Assembly (NCBI GenBank): GCA_039931555.1
Contig: JBDTRP010000074.1
Span: 1-64,000, forward strand
DNA length: 64,000 nt
Direction of reading: 5' to 3'
Source of the DNA: JAENVT01 sp039931555
GTDB taxonomy: Bacteria > Actinomycetota > Acidimicrobiia > Acidimicrobiales > Ilumatobacteraceae
A program made the position numbers and the translations under genes. Within the stretch, counting starts at the first letter, position 1. Every line of letters starts with the position of its first letter. Under the pieces are notes generated by a model. It worked only from the letters and a program-made list of their open reading frames with translations. It was not told the origin of the DNA and searched no databases. Shown here in pieces: positions 15,171 to 22,852 of the stretch.

Positions 15171-16163
15171 ATGAATCGCAGGCGCATCCTCCTCACGTTG
15201 ATTCCATTGGTGCTCCTGGCTGCGTGTGCCCCCGATCCCGACGATGGTCCGAACGCGGCGAGGGGTTCGTCCACCGAGACCGCCGGCGTGACCGGGTCGA
15301 CGACGACCGGAGATGCGACGCAGACCACCATCGGGAGCGACCAGACGACCGGCACCGGTGTGACCAGTTCGACCACCGGTTCGGTGACTGGCTCGACGAC
15401 GGTCGGAGGATCCGGGGGTTCTCCGGGCTCGGGCGGCACTGGTGGTTCGACCGGGTCGGGTGGTTCGACGGGGTCGGGCGGCGCGGTCGGATCCGGCGGG
15501 TCAGGCGGCTCGGGCGGGTCCACCGACACGACACTGCCCGGCGGGGCAACGGGCGGCTCGGGCAGCATCCCGGGCTCTGGCGGCGCCGCGCCCACGACCA
15601 CGCTGCCTCGCGACAGCGTCGCCCTCGACCTGAATGCCCAAACCGTCTATGGCTTCGGCGTCGGCCCGGCGTCGACCACCGACGTGCTCGCGACCGTTTC
15701 GGCCCGCCTCGGTGACGTCACCAACGACACGGGCTGGTACACGCTGGCCCTCGCATCCGACGGCGGCATCCGCGATTGCCTGGCGAATCAAGAATCGCGC
15801 ATCCTCCGTTGGGGCGACCTGTCGATCGCCTTCTGGCGCAAGGCCGGCGTCGAGTCGATCTGGAGTTGGTCGGTCGGCGACCCCACCGTCTCGGGCTACG
15901 GTGACCGCCGCGAACCCAACCGACCGGCCTCGCCGGCGCCGACGGGCCTGCGCACCAACGAGGGCATCGGGGTGGGCTCCACGTTCGACGATGTCGCCGC
16001 GGTCTACAAGCAGCGGTTCCAGTTCTTCCCGTTGACTCCCGAAGACACCACCGGCGTGCACCTCGCCACCGCCGCCGACACGACGCCGGCCGGGGCGGCC
16101 GTGTCGATGCTGGAAGTCGGCGGTCCCATCATCGGAATCGGCTCGACGTTGCACTTCTGCTGA
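15171..16163 (+). CDS. lipoprotein with long Gly/Ser/Thr linker
   Basis: A 330-residue exported lipoprotein of unknown function. MNRRRILLTLIPLVLLAAC is a lipoprotein signal with the lipobox LAAC, so Cys 19 would be lipidated. Next comes a low-complexity stretch of about 110 residues rich in Gly, Ser and Thr (for example GSGGTGGSTGSGG), probably a flexible wall-spanning tether. The C-terminal globular domain of about 180 residues has a VYGFGVGPASTTDVLATVSA region and two cysteines; similar stalked domains occur in other acidimicrobial lipoproteins. A TTG at 15162 would add three residues; ATG 15171 fits the signal peptide better. Confidence 0.75.
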   Translation: MNRRRILLTLIPLVLLAACAPDPDDGPNAARGSSTETAGVTGSTTTGDATQTTIGSDQTTGTGVTSSTTGSVTGSTTVGGSGGSPGSGGTGGSTGSGGSTGSGGAVGSGGSGGSGGSTDTTLPGGATGGSGSIPGSGGAAPTTTLPRDSVALDLNAQTVYGFGVGPASTTDVLATVSARLGDVTNDTGWYTLALASDGGIRDCLANQESRILRWGDLSIAFWRKAGVESIWSWSVGDPTVSGYGDRREPNRPASPAPTGLRTNEGIGVGSTFDDVAAVYKQRFQFFPLTPEDTTGVHLATAADTTPAGAAVSMLEVGGPIIGIGSTLHFC

Positions 16164-16229
16164 CCCGTCGGGGAACCCCTCCGTGGAGTGCCCCGTGTTC
16201 ACCTGGGTGGCCCGAAACACTCGACCTGG

Positions 16230-16892
16230 CTAGTCGTCGATGGGCGGCACCGGGGTCGTTTGGGTCGGCAGGCCCACCAGGTGGCCCGTGTCGTTGTAGC
16301 GGATCATCCGCCACAGGTTGTCCTTGACCAGGTGGATCTCGGTGATCGAGGTGTTGACGGTGCGGATCTCGAACGCTCCCGTACCAGGCGATTTCAACGC
16401 CAGCCGCAAGGCCGCATCGACGACCCCGCCATGACAGGCAACGACCACGGTCTGGTCAGCGTACGCGTCGGTGGTACGGCGAATCGCCTGACCGACGCGG
16501 AACTGGAACGCTGCAATGGTCTCGCCGCCGGGAAAACTGGTCCCGAAGGGGTCGCCCTCCCACCATCCGGCGCCGTACCGCTCGACGTAGTCGTCGAATG
16601 CCATGCCATCACAGTCAGGGCCCGGGTCGTGCTCACCGAATCCGGCGTCTTCGATGACCGGGAGGTTTCCGAGTGCCGGTGCCAGGATCTCGGCGGTCTC
16701 CCTGGCACGGGCATATTGGCTGGCGATCAGCACGTCAGCGGCAATCTCGCCACTGACCGCCCACCGATCGCGAAGCCGTTCGGCCTGCTGACGCCCCAGA
16801 TCGGACAGCCCGCTGCAGGTGCGGGGACCGCCGATCACCCGGGCGACCGTGGTCTTGGATTCTCCATGGCGAACAAGCACGAGACGGGTCAC
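16230..16892 (-). CDS. histidine phosphatase family protein
   Basis: A 220-residue member of the histidine phosphatase (phosphoglycerate mutase-like) superfamily. The phosphorylated His is His 9 in LVLVRHGES. The second catalytic His is in VVACHGGVVDA near residue 155, and ASQYARARETAEIL carries the conserved Arg. The substrate is unknown; family members hydrolyse sugar phosphates, nucleotides or phosphoproteins. GTG is used as start, with TAAGCT 9 nt upstream. It is divergent from the purine operon. Confidence 0.85.
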   Translation of the reverse strand: MTRLVLVRHGESKTTVARVIGGPRTCSGLSDLGRQQAERLRDRWAVSGEIAADVLIASQYARARETAEILAPALGNLPVIEDAGFGEHDPGPDCDGMAFDDYVERYGAGWWEGDPFGTSFPGGETIAAFQFRVGQAIRRTTDAYADQTVVVACHGGVVDAALRLALKSPGTGAFEIRTVNTSITEIHLVKDNLWRMIRYNDTGHLVGLPTQTTPVPPIDD

Positions 16893-16901
16893 AGAGAGTT
16901 G

Positions 16902-16911
16902 AGCTTACTTT
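16902..16911. promoter_or_regulatory. overlapping divergent -10 boxes, phosphatase and purine operon
   Basis: TAAGCT on the minus strand (16902-16907) lies 9 nt before the phosphatase GTG. TACTTT on the plus strand (16906-16911) could serve the purL operon, giving a leader of about 20 nt. The two overlap by 2 nt. Confidence 0.4.
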
Positions 16912-16940
16912 TCGTTCGCGTTCGATGAGCTTTCCAGTTG

Positions 16941-19739
16941 GTGACCCCTAACTTCGTAGTCGTGCGCGGAGTTGAGCGGTTGACCATTCGATCAACCGCC
17001 GCGGACCCCCGCTCGGCGACGCTGTTGGCCGATGCACATGCCCTCGGACTGACCGACATCACCTCGATCGATGTCGCTGACCTGGTCTTTCTCGCCGGCG
17101 ACAGCGACCGGTCGCAGCTCGAGTCGCTGCTCGTCGATCGCCTGCTGCAGACCGGCGACTGGGCGGTCCCGCAATCCGCGGCCATCGAAACAGCACTGCT
17201 GCCAGGTGTGACCGATGCCGCCGCGCAGGCGGTGGCGTTGGCCGCCGAAACGATCGGCACCCCGGTGGCCGCCGTTGCCACGGGAACGCGCTACGAGATC
17301 GGCGGTGAGGTCGACGAGGTCACGATGTCGGCGCTGGCCAAGCGGTTGCTCGCCAACGAAGTGATCGAACGCTGGTCCATCGGTCCGATCGAACCGACGT
17401 TCGTCGACGCCGAAGCGGTCGCCGATGTCGGCGTGGAGCTGGTCGACCTCGACGGCCTCGACGACGACGCCCTACTGGTCGTCAACCGAGAGCGAGGTCT
17501 CTCGCTCGATCTCGCCGAACTGCACGCCATCGCCGCGCACTTCCGAGCCGCCGGCCGTGCACCGACCGATGTCGAACTGGAGACGCTCGCCCAGACGTGG
17601 AGCGAGCACTGCGCGCACAAGACCTTTCGCGCCCGTATCACCAGCGCCGATGGGCAGCAGATCTCGCCCCTGCTGCAGCAGTTGCGCGATGCCACCAACG
17701 AAATCGACGCCCCGTTCTTGCGCAGCGCGTTCGTCGGCAACGCCGGCATCGTCTCGTTCACCGCCGGCACCACCATCGCCGTGAAGGCCGAGACGCACAA
17801 CCACCCGTCGGCGATCGAGCCGTTCGGTGGCTCGAACACCGGGGTCGGAGGCGTGATCCGCGACGTGATGGGCGCCGCTCATCGCCCGATCGCGGTGACC
17901 GACATCTTGTGCTTCGGCCCCACCGATCTCGCCGCCGACCACCTCCCCGATGGAGTCCTGCACCCGCGACTGATCGAAGCAGGCGTGATCGCCGGCGTCG
18001 CCGACTACGGCAACAAGATCGGCCTGCCGACGGTCGCCGGCGCCGTGCTGTACGACCCCGGCTACATCGCCAACCCGCTCGTGTACTGCGGCTGCATCGG
18101 TGTCGCCGACGACACTCCCCCACTGACCGGGCCGCACGCCGGCGACCTCGTCGTCGTGCTGGGCGGTCGTACCGGCCGCGACGGTCTCCGCGGCGCCACG
18201 TTCTCGAGCGCAACGATGGACGCGACCACCGGCGATGTCGCCGGCGCCAGCGTGCAGATCGGTGACCCGATCGTCGAGAAAATGCTGATCGATGTGCTCC
18301 GTGAAGCCACGGGGCTGTTCACCGCGATCACCGATTGCGGCGCAGGCGGGTTGTCGTCGGCAATCGGTGAGATGGCGGAACGGATCGGCGCCGATGTCGA
18401 CCTGGCCGGCGCACCGTTGAAGTACCCGGGTCTGCGACCTTGGGAGGTGTGGCTGAGTGAGGCCCAGGAGCGCATGGTCGTGGCAGTCGCCCAGACCGCT
18501 TGGTTGCAATTGCAACAACTCTGCGACCGCCACTGCATCGAAGCGACTGCGCTCGGCACGTTCACCGGCGACGGCGTGTTGCACGTGCGGCACGACGGCA
18601 CGACGGTGTTGCGGCTCGACACCCGCTTCCTGCACGACGGTCGCCCCCAGCGCAGCATGCAGGCAGTGCTGCCCACCCCCGACCGTGGCAGTGCCGAGCC
18701 TCCGCAATGCCCTGACGTCGCCGCCACCCTGTTGTCATTGCTGCGGCATCCGAACATCGCGTCCAAAGAAGCGGTGATCCGCCGGTACGACCACGAGATC
18801 CTCGGCAGCACGGTCGTGCGTCCACTGATCGGGCGGAACCACGACGGCCATGCCGACGGGGTGGTGATCGCCGACCCGGCCGACACGCACGGCCTGGCGA
18901 TCGGGATCGGCGTCAACCCATGGTTCGGTGAGATCGACCCGCAGCGCATGGCCCTCGCGGTCGTCGACGAGGCCATTCGCAACGTCGTGGCCGTCGGCGC
19001 GGACCCCGACCGGGTCGCGTTGCTCGACAACTTCTCGTGGGGTGACCCCCGGCGACCCTCGACCCTCGGCGAACTGGTCGCTGCCGTCGATGGATGCTGC
19101 GCCGCATCCATCGCCCACGGCGCACCGTTCGTCAGCGGCAAGGATTCGTTGAACAACGAATATCTCGGAGCCGACGGGGCACGCCATTCGGTCCCACCAA
19201 CGCTGGTGATCACCGCCGTCGCCCACGTGCCGGATGCCAATGCCGTCGTCACGCCCGACCTGAAGCGAGCGGGCAACGTGGTGGTGCAGATCGGTGCAAC
19301 CGCGTGCGAGTTCGGCGGCAGTCACTTCGCCAAGGTCCACGACGCGCCTGGGATGGCCGTCGTGCCCGGGCCCGATGCCGCCGCCCCCGTCCGCTATCGC
19401 CGCATGCACCAGGCCTTGCGCTCGGGTCGGGTCGCCGCCTGTCACGACCTCAGCGAGGGCGGCTTGGCCGTCGCCCTTGCGGAGATGTCGATCGCCGGCC
19501 GACTCGGCCTGTCGATCGACACACTGCCCGGGCCGGACGATGTGTCGGCCCTGTTCAGTGAGTCGTCGAGCCGGTTCGTGTGCGAGATCGCGGCGACCGA
19601 CGTCGAGTGGCTGGCCGAACTGCTGGGCGAGCCGGTCGCCGTCCTCGGCACCGTGGTCGATTCGCCGGAGCTCTCGCTGCCGGGTTGCGCTTCGATCCCC
19701 CTCGACGCACTCGTCACCGCATTCGGAGCCAGGCCATGA
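16941..19739 (+). CDS. purL: phosphoribosylformylglycinamidine synthase with fused PurS-like domain
   Basis: PurL makes FGAM from FGAR, ATP and ammonia delivered by PurQ, in de novo purine synthesis. The protein has 932 residues, against about 750 for the usual small PurL. The first 160 or so residues read like two PurS-type units: the second has LLPGVTDAAAQAVALA, GTRYEIGGEV and KRLLANEVIERWSIGP, all PurS-like. The PurL body follows, with TWSEHCAHKTF, AVKAETHNHPSAIEPFGG and DCGAGGLSSAIGEMA. GTG 16941 is preferred over TTG 16938; neither has a clear Shine-Dalgarno. The stop overlaps purQ (ATGA). It heads the operon purLQCF-DM-N-guaB. Confidence 0.93.
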   Translation: MTPNFVVVRGVERLTIRSTAADPRSATLLADAHALGLTDITSIDVADLVFLAGDSDRSQLESLLVDRLLQTGDWAVPQSAAIETALLPGVTDAAAQAVALAAETIGTPVAAVATGTRYEIGGEVDEVTMSALAKRLLANEVIERWSIGPIEPTFVDAEAVADVGVELVDLDGLDDDALLVVNRERGLSLDLAELHAIAAHFRAAGRAPTDVELETLAQTWSEHCAHKTFRARITSADGQQISPLLQQLRDATNEIDAPFLRSAFVGNAGIVSFTAGTTIAVKAETHNHPSAIEPFGGSNTGVGGVIRDVMGAAHRPIAVTDILCFGPTDLAADHLPDGVLHPRLIEAGVIAGVADYGNKIGLPTVAGAVLYDPGYIANPLVYCGCIGVADDTPPLTGPHAGDLVVVLGGRTGRDGLRGATFSSATMDATTGDVAGASVQIGDPIVEKMLIDVLREATGLFTAITDCGAGGLSSAIGEMAERIGADVDLAGAPLKYPGLRPWEVWLSEAQERMVVAVAQTAWLQLQQLCDRHCIEATALGTFTGDGVLHVRHDGTTVLRLDTRFLHDGRPQRSMQAVLPTPDRGSAEPPQCPDVAATLLSLLRHPNIASKEAVIRRYDHEILGSTVVRPLIGRNHDGHADGVVIADPADTHGLAIGIGVNPWFGEIDPQRMALAVVDEAIRNVVAVGADPDRVALLDNFSWGDPRRPSTLGELVAAVDGCCAASIAHGAPFVSGKDSLNNEYLGADGARHSVPPTLVITAVAHVPDANAVVTPDLKRAGNVVVQIGATACEFGGSHFAKVHDAPGMAVVPGPDAAAPVRYRRMHQALRSGRVAACHDLSEGGLAVALAEMSIAGRLGLSIDTLPGPDDVSALFSESSSRFVCEIAATDVEWLAELLGEPVAVLGTVVDSPELSLPGCASIPLDALVTAFGARP

Positions 19740-20446
19740 GCCGCCCGACCGCCCTGGTGCTGGCTGCGGCCGGCACGAACCGCGATCACGACGTCGCCTT
19801 CGCCCTCGACCTCGCCGGCGCAGAGGCCCGCATCACGCTGCTGTCGGAATTGATCGAGCGGCCCGCGCTGCTCGGCGACGGTCAACTGGTGGTGATCGCC
19901 GGCGGCTTCAGCTACGCCGACGCTCTGGGCGCCGGGCGAATGTTCGCGTTGCAACTCGAACACCGTGTCGGTGATGTGTTGCGCACGTTCGTGGCGGCCG
20001 GCAAGCCGGTGATTGGCATCTGCAACGGGTTCCAGGTGCTGACGCGCACCGGACTGTTGCCGGGGGCCCTCGGTCACAACGCCAGCGGCCACTTCCAATG
20101 CGAGTGGGTCACGTTGCAAGCAGCGGCCAGCCGATGCATCTGGACCCGCGAGATCACGACGATCGACTGCCCGATCGCGCACGGCGAGGGCCGCTATACG
20201 CACCCTGATCCGGCAGCCCTCGTGGCGGCCGGCCAGGTCGCGTTGCGCTACTGCGCCGGCAACCCGAACGGCTCGATCGACGACATCGCCGGCGTCTGCG
20301 ACGCCAGTGGTGTCGTGCTGGGGCTGATGCCACATCCCGAGAACCATGTCGTCGCCCGCCAGTTCCCCGGCTTCACGCACGGCACCCACGGCGCGCTGGG
20401 CCTGGCCCTGTTCGACCAGGGCGTGCGCTACGCCAAGGAGCAATGA
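19736..20446 (+). CDS. purQ: FGAM synthase glutaminase subunit
   Basis: PurQ hydrolyses glutamine and channels ammonia to PurL. It is a class I glutamine amidotransferase of 236 residues. The nucleophile Cys lies in the elbow GICNGFQVL at about residue 97, and the His/Glu pair is in LMPHPENH near residue 202. VVIAGGFSYADALGAG is the oxyanion-region signature. The ATG overlaps the purL stop by 4 nt, and its own stop overlaps purC, so all three should be made in coupled amounts. Confidence 0.94.
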   Translation: MSRPTALVLAAAGTNRDHDVAFALDLAGAEARITLLSELIERPALLGDGQLVVIAGGFSYADALGAGRMFALQLEHRVGDVLRTFVAAGKPVIGICNGFQVLTRTGLLPGALGHNASGHFQCEWVTLQAAASRCIWTREITTIDCPIAHGEGRYTHPDPAALVAAGQVALRYCAGNPNGSIDDIAGVCDASGVVLGLMPHPENHVVARQFPGFTHGTHGALGLALFDQGVRYAKEQ

Positions 20447-21384
20447 GCATGCACGAGCCGTTCCTCGACATCGAGCTGCCGCTCGGCGACCGCCGCGATG
20501 GCAAGGTTCGCGTTTCGTACGCCTACGGTGAGGGTCGACGGCTCTTCGTCACCACCGATCGGCTGTCGGCGTTCGACCGCGTGATTGCCGGCGTGCCGTA
20601 CAAGGGCCAGGTCCTCAACCAACTGAGCGCATGGTGGTTCGAGCGCACCGGCGATGTCGTTGCCAACCACGTCGTCGATCTTCCCGACCCGAACGTGCTC
20701 GTCGCCCGAGCCGCGCAACCGCTGCCCGTCGAGGTGGTCGTGCGCGGGTACATCACCGGGGTCACGAGCACATCGCTGTGGCGGCAATACGCTGATGGAG
20801 CGCGCACGATCTACGGCTACCACTTCTCCGACGGGCTTCGGAAGAACACCGAGTTGCCGTCGACGATCGTCACCCCGACCACCAAGGCCGAGCATGGGGG
20901 CCACGACGAGCCACTGAGCCCCGACGACGTGACGCGCAAAGGCCTGGTCGCCCCGGACTTGTGGCGGACGGTCGAGTCAGCTGCGCTGGAGCTGTTCGCC
21001 CGAGGTCAGGAGATCGCCCGCCAGTCCGGTTTGATCCTGGCCGACACCAAGTACGAGTTCGGTACCACCCCGGCCGGTGAACTGTTGTTGATCGACGAGG
21101 TGCACACCCCCGACTCATCGCGGTATTGGGTGGCCGGCACCTACGAGCAGCGCCTCAGCGCCGACGACGAGCCCGAGAGCCTCGACAAAGAAGTCGTACG
21201 GCGGGCGTTGATCAGCGCTGGGTACGACGGCAACGGCGCTCCGCCGAAGCTCGCCCCCGAGGTGTGGGACGCCACCTCACACCGTTACATCGATGCATAC
21301 GAACGCGTGACCGGGTTGACGTTCCAGCCCGGCAGTTACCCGGTCGCAGACCGGATCAGGGAGGTCATCGGGCATGCTGCCTGA
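20443..21384 (+). CDS. purC: SAICAR synthetase
   Basis: PurC ligates aspartate to CAIR using ATP to form SAICAR. It is 313 residues, the longer type resembling the yeast enzyme. Signatures: VSYAYGEGRRLFVTTDRLSAFDRV near the N-terminus, VEVVVRGYITGVTSTSLWRQY, and LILADTKYEFG with LIDEVHTPDSSRYW for substrate binding. The ATG overlaps the purQ stop by 4 nt. The purF start lies 11 nt inside its 3' end. Confidence 0.94.
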   Translation: MSMHEPFLDIELPLGDRRDGKVRVSYAYGEGRRLFVTTDRLSAFDRVIAGVPYKGQVLNQLSAWWFERTGDVVANHVVDLPDPNVLVARAAQPLPVEVVVRGYITGVTSTSLWRQYADGARTIYGYHFSDGLRKNTELPSTIVTPTTKAEHGGHDEPLSPDDVTRKGLVAPDLWRTVESAALELFARGQEIARQSGLILADTKYEFGTTPAGELLLIDEVHTPDSSRYWVAGTYEQRLSADDEPESLDKEVVRRALISAGYDGNGAPPKLAPEVWDATSHRYIDAYERVTGLTFQPGSYPVADRIREVIGHAA

Positions 21385-22852
21385 CCAGTCACCAGTGAAC
21401 TTCACCGGGCGCTCCGGCTCGGACTCACCCCGAGAGGAGTGCGGCGTTTTCGGTGTGTCGACGCCACACGGCGAAGGCGTGGCCCAGACCGTGTTCTTCG
21501 GGCTGTTCGCATTGCAACACCGCGGCCAGGAGGCCGCCGGCATCGCGGTCAGCGACGGCAGCCGAGTGCGGTTGCACAAAGACACCGGGCTTGTGGCCAA
21601 CGTGTTCACACCGGCAACCATGAACACCCTTGCCGGCTACCACGGCATCGGTCACACCCGCTACAGCACCACAGGCGCCAACGCGCAGCGCAATCATCAA
21701 CCGTTCCTCGTCGAGACGATGCATGGCCCGCTGGCCCTCGCCCACAACGGCAATCTGGTCAACGCCCCAGCGCTGCGCGACGAACTGCTGACGCGTGGCT
21801 TCGGCCTCACCGCCACCAGCGACACCGAAGTGATGACACTGATGCTCGCCGCCGCCGGTGGCAAGACCTGGGAAGACCGCGTCGAGCGAACGCTGCCGGC
21901 CTGGAAGGGTGCGTACTCGCTGGTCATCCTCGCTGCTGATCGCGTCATCGCCGTTCGCGACCCGTGGGGCTTCCGGCCGATGAGCGTCGGGCGTCTGCCA
22001 CACGGCGGCTACGCCGTCGCCTCCGAAACCTGCGCGCTCAGCACACTGGGTTGCCTCGACATCAGTGAGGTCGCCCCGGGCGAGATCGTCAGCCTGCACG
22101 GCGCCGAGATCACCCGTCGCCAGGCGCTGACTCCGGCGGCGCGCTCGGCGCGGTGCACGTTCGAGTTCGTCTACTTCAGCCGCCCCGACAGCGTGTGGGC
22201 CGATCGCAACATGCACCACGTACGCCAGCGTCTCGGCGAGGAACTGGCTGCGGAGGCGCCGGCCGAGGCTGATGTGGTGATTCCGGTCCCCGACTCGTCG
22301 ATCCCTGCGGCGATCGGTTTCAGCCGGGCCAGCGGCATCCCGCACAACGACGGGCTGATCAAGAACCGCTACATCGGTCGCACGTTCATCGAGCCGACAC
22401 AGGATCTGCGCGAGCGGGGGGTTGCGCTGAAGTTCAACGCCCTCGCCGAGAACCTCGCCGGCAAACGAGTGGTGATGATCGACGATTCGTTGGTCCGCGG
22501 CACGACGGCGGGCCCACTGGTGAAGCTGCTGCGCGAGGCCGGCGCGACCGAGGTGCACGTGCGCATCACCTGCCCGCCCATCACGCACGCCTGCCACTTC
22601 GGTGTCGACATGGGCCACGATGGCGACCTGATGGCGGCACGTCTCAGCGTCGAGGAGATGCGAGTGCACATCGACGCCGACTCGCTGGCGTTCCTGTCGC
22701 TCGACGGCATGATGCGGGCGATCACGGTCGATCCGGGCGACAAGGTCAAAGGCGACGCCGAAGGCTATTGCAACGCCTGCTTCACCGGCCGCTACCCGAT
22801 GGAAGTCGCCGAGGCGCAGGCCAAGCTGGCGTTCGAGGGTGTCCTGGCATGA
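21374..22852 (+). CDS. purF: amidophosphoribosyltransferase
   Basis: PurF catalyses the first committed step of purine synthesis, making phosphoribosylamine from PRPP and glutamine. It has 492 residues. The N-terminal nucleophile glutaminase starts at Cys in EECGVFGV (about residue 23) after a short propeptide that must be removed. GIGHTRYSTTGAN and AHNGNLVN follow. The PRPP-binding loop is VVMIDDSLVRGTT near residue 370. CNACFTGRYP near the C-terminus carries the paired cysteines of the iron-sulfur type (Bacillus-like) enzyme. It overlaps purC by 11 nt and purD by 4 nt. Purine nucleotides are the known feedback inhibitors of the family. Confidence 0.95.
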   Translation: MLPDQSPVNFTGRSGSDSPREECGVFGVSTPHGEGVAQTVFFGLFALQHRGQEAAGIAVSDGSRVRLHKDTGLVANVFTPATMNTLAGYHGIGHTRYSTTGANAQRNHQPFLVETMHGPLALAHNGNLVNAPALRDELLTRGFGLTATSDTEVMTLMLAAAGGKTWEDRVERTLPAWKGAYSLVILAADRVIAVRDPWGFRPMSVGRLPHGGYAVASETCALSTLGCLDISEVAPGEIVSLHGAEITRRQALTPAARSARCTFEFVYFSRPDSVWADRNMHHVRQRLGEELAAEAPAEADVVIPVPDSSIPAAIGFSRASGIPHNDGLIKNRYIGRTFIEPTQDLRERGVALKFNALAENLAGKRVVMIDDSLVRGTTAGPLVKLLREAGATEVHVRITCPPITHACHFGVDMGHDGDLMAARLSVEEMRVHIDADSLAFLSLDGMMRAITVDPGDKVKGDAEGYCNACFTGRYPMEVAEAQAKLAFEGVLA

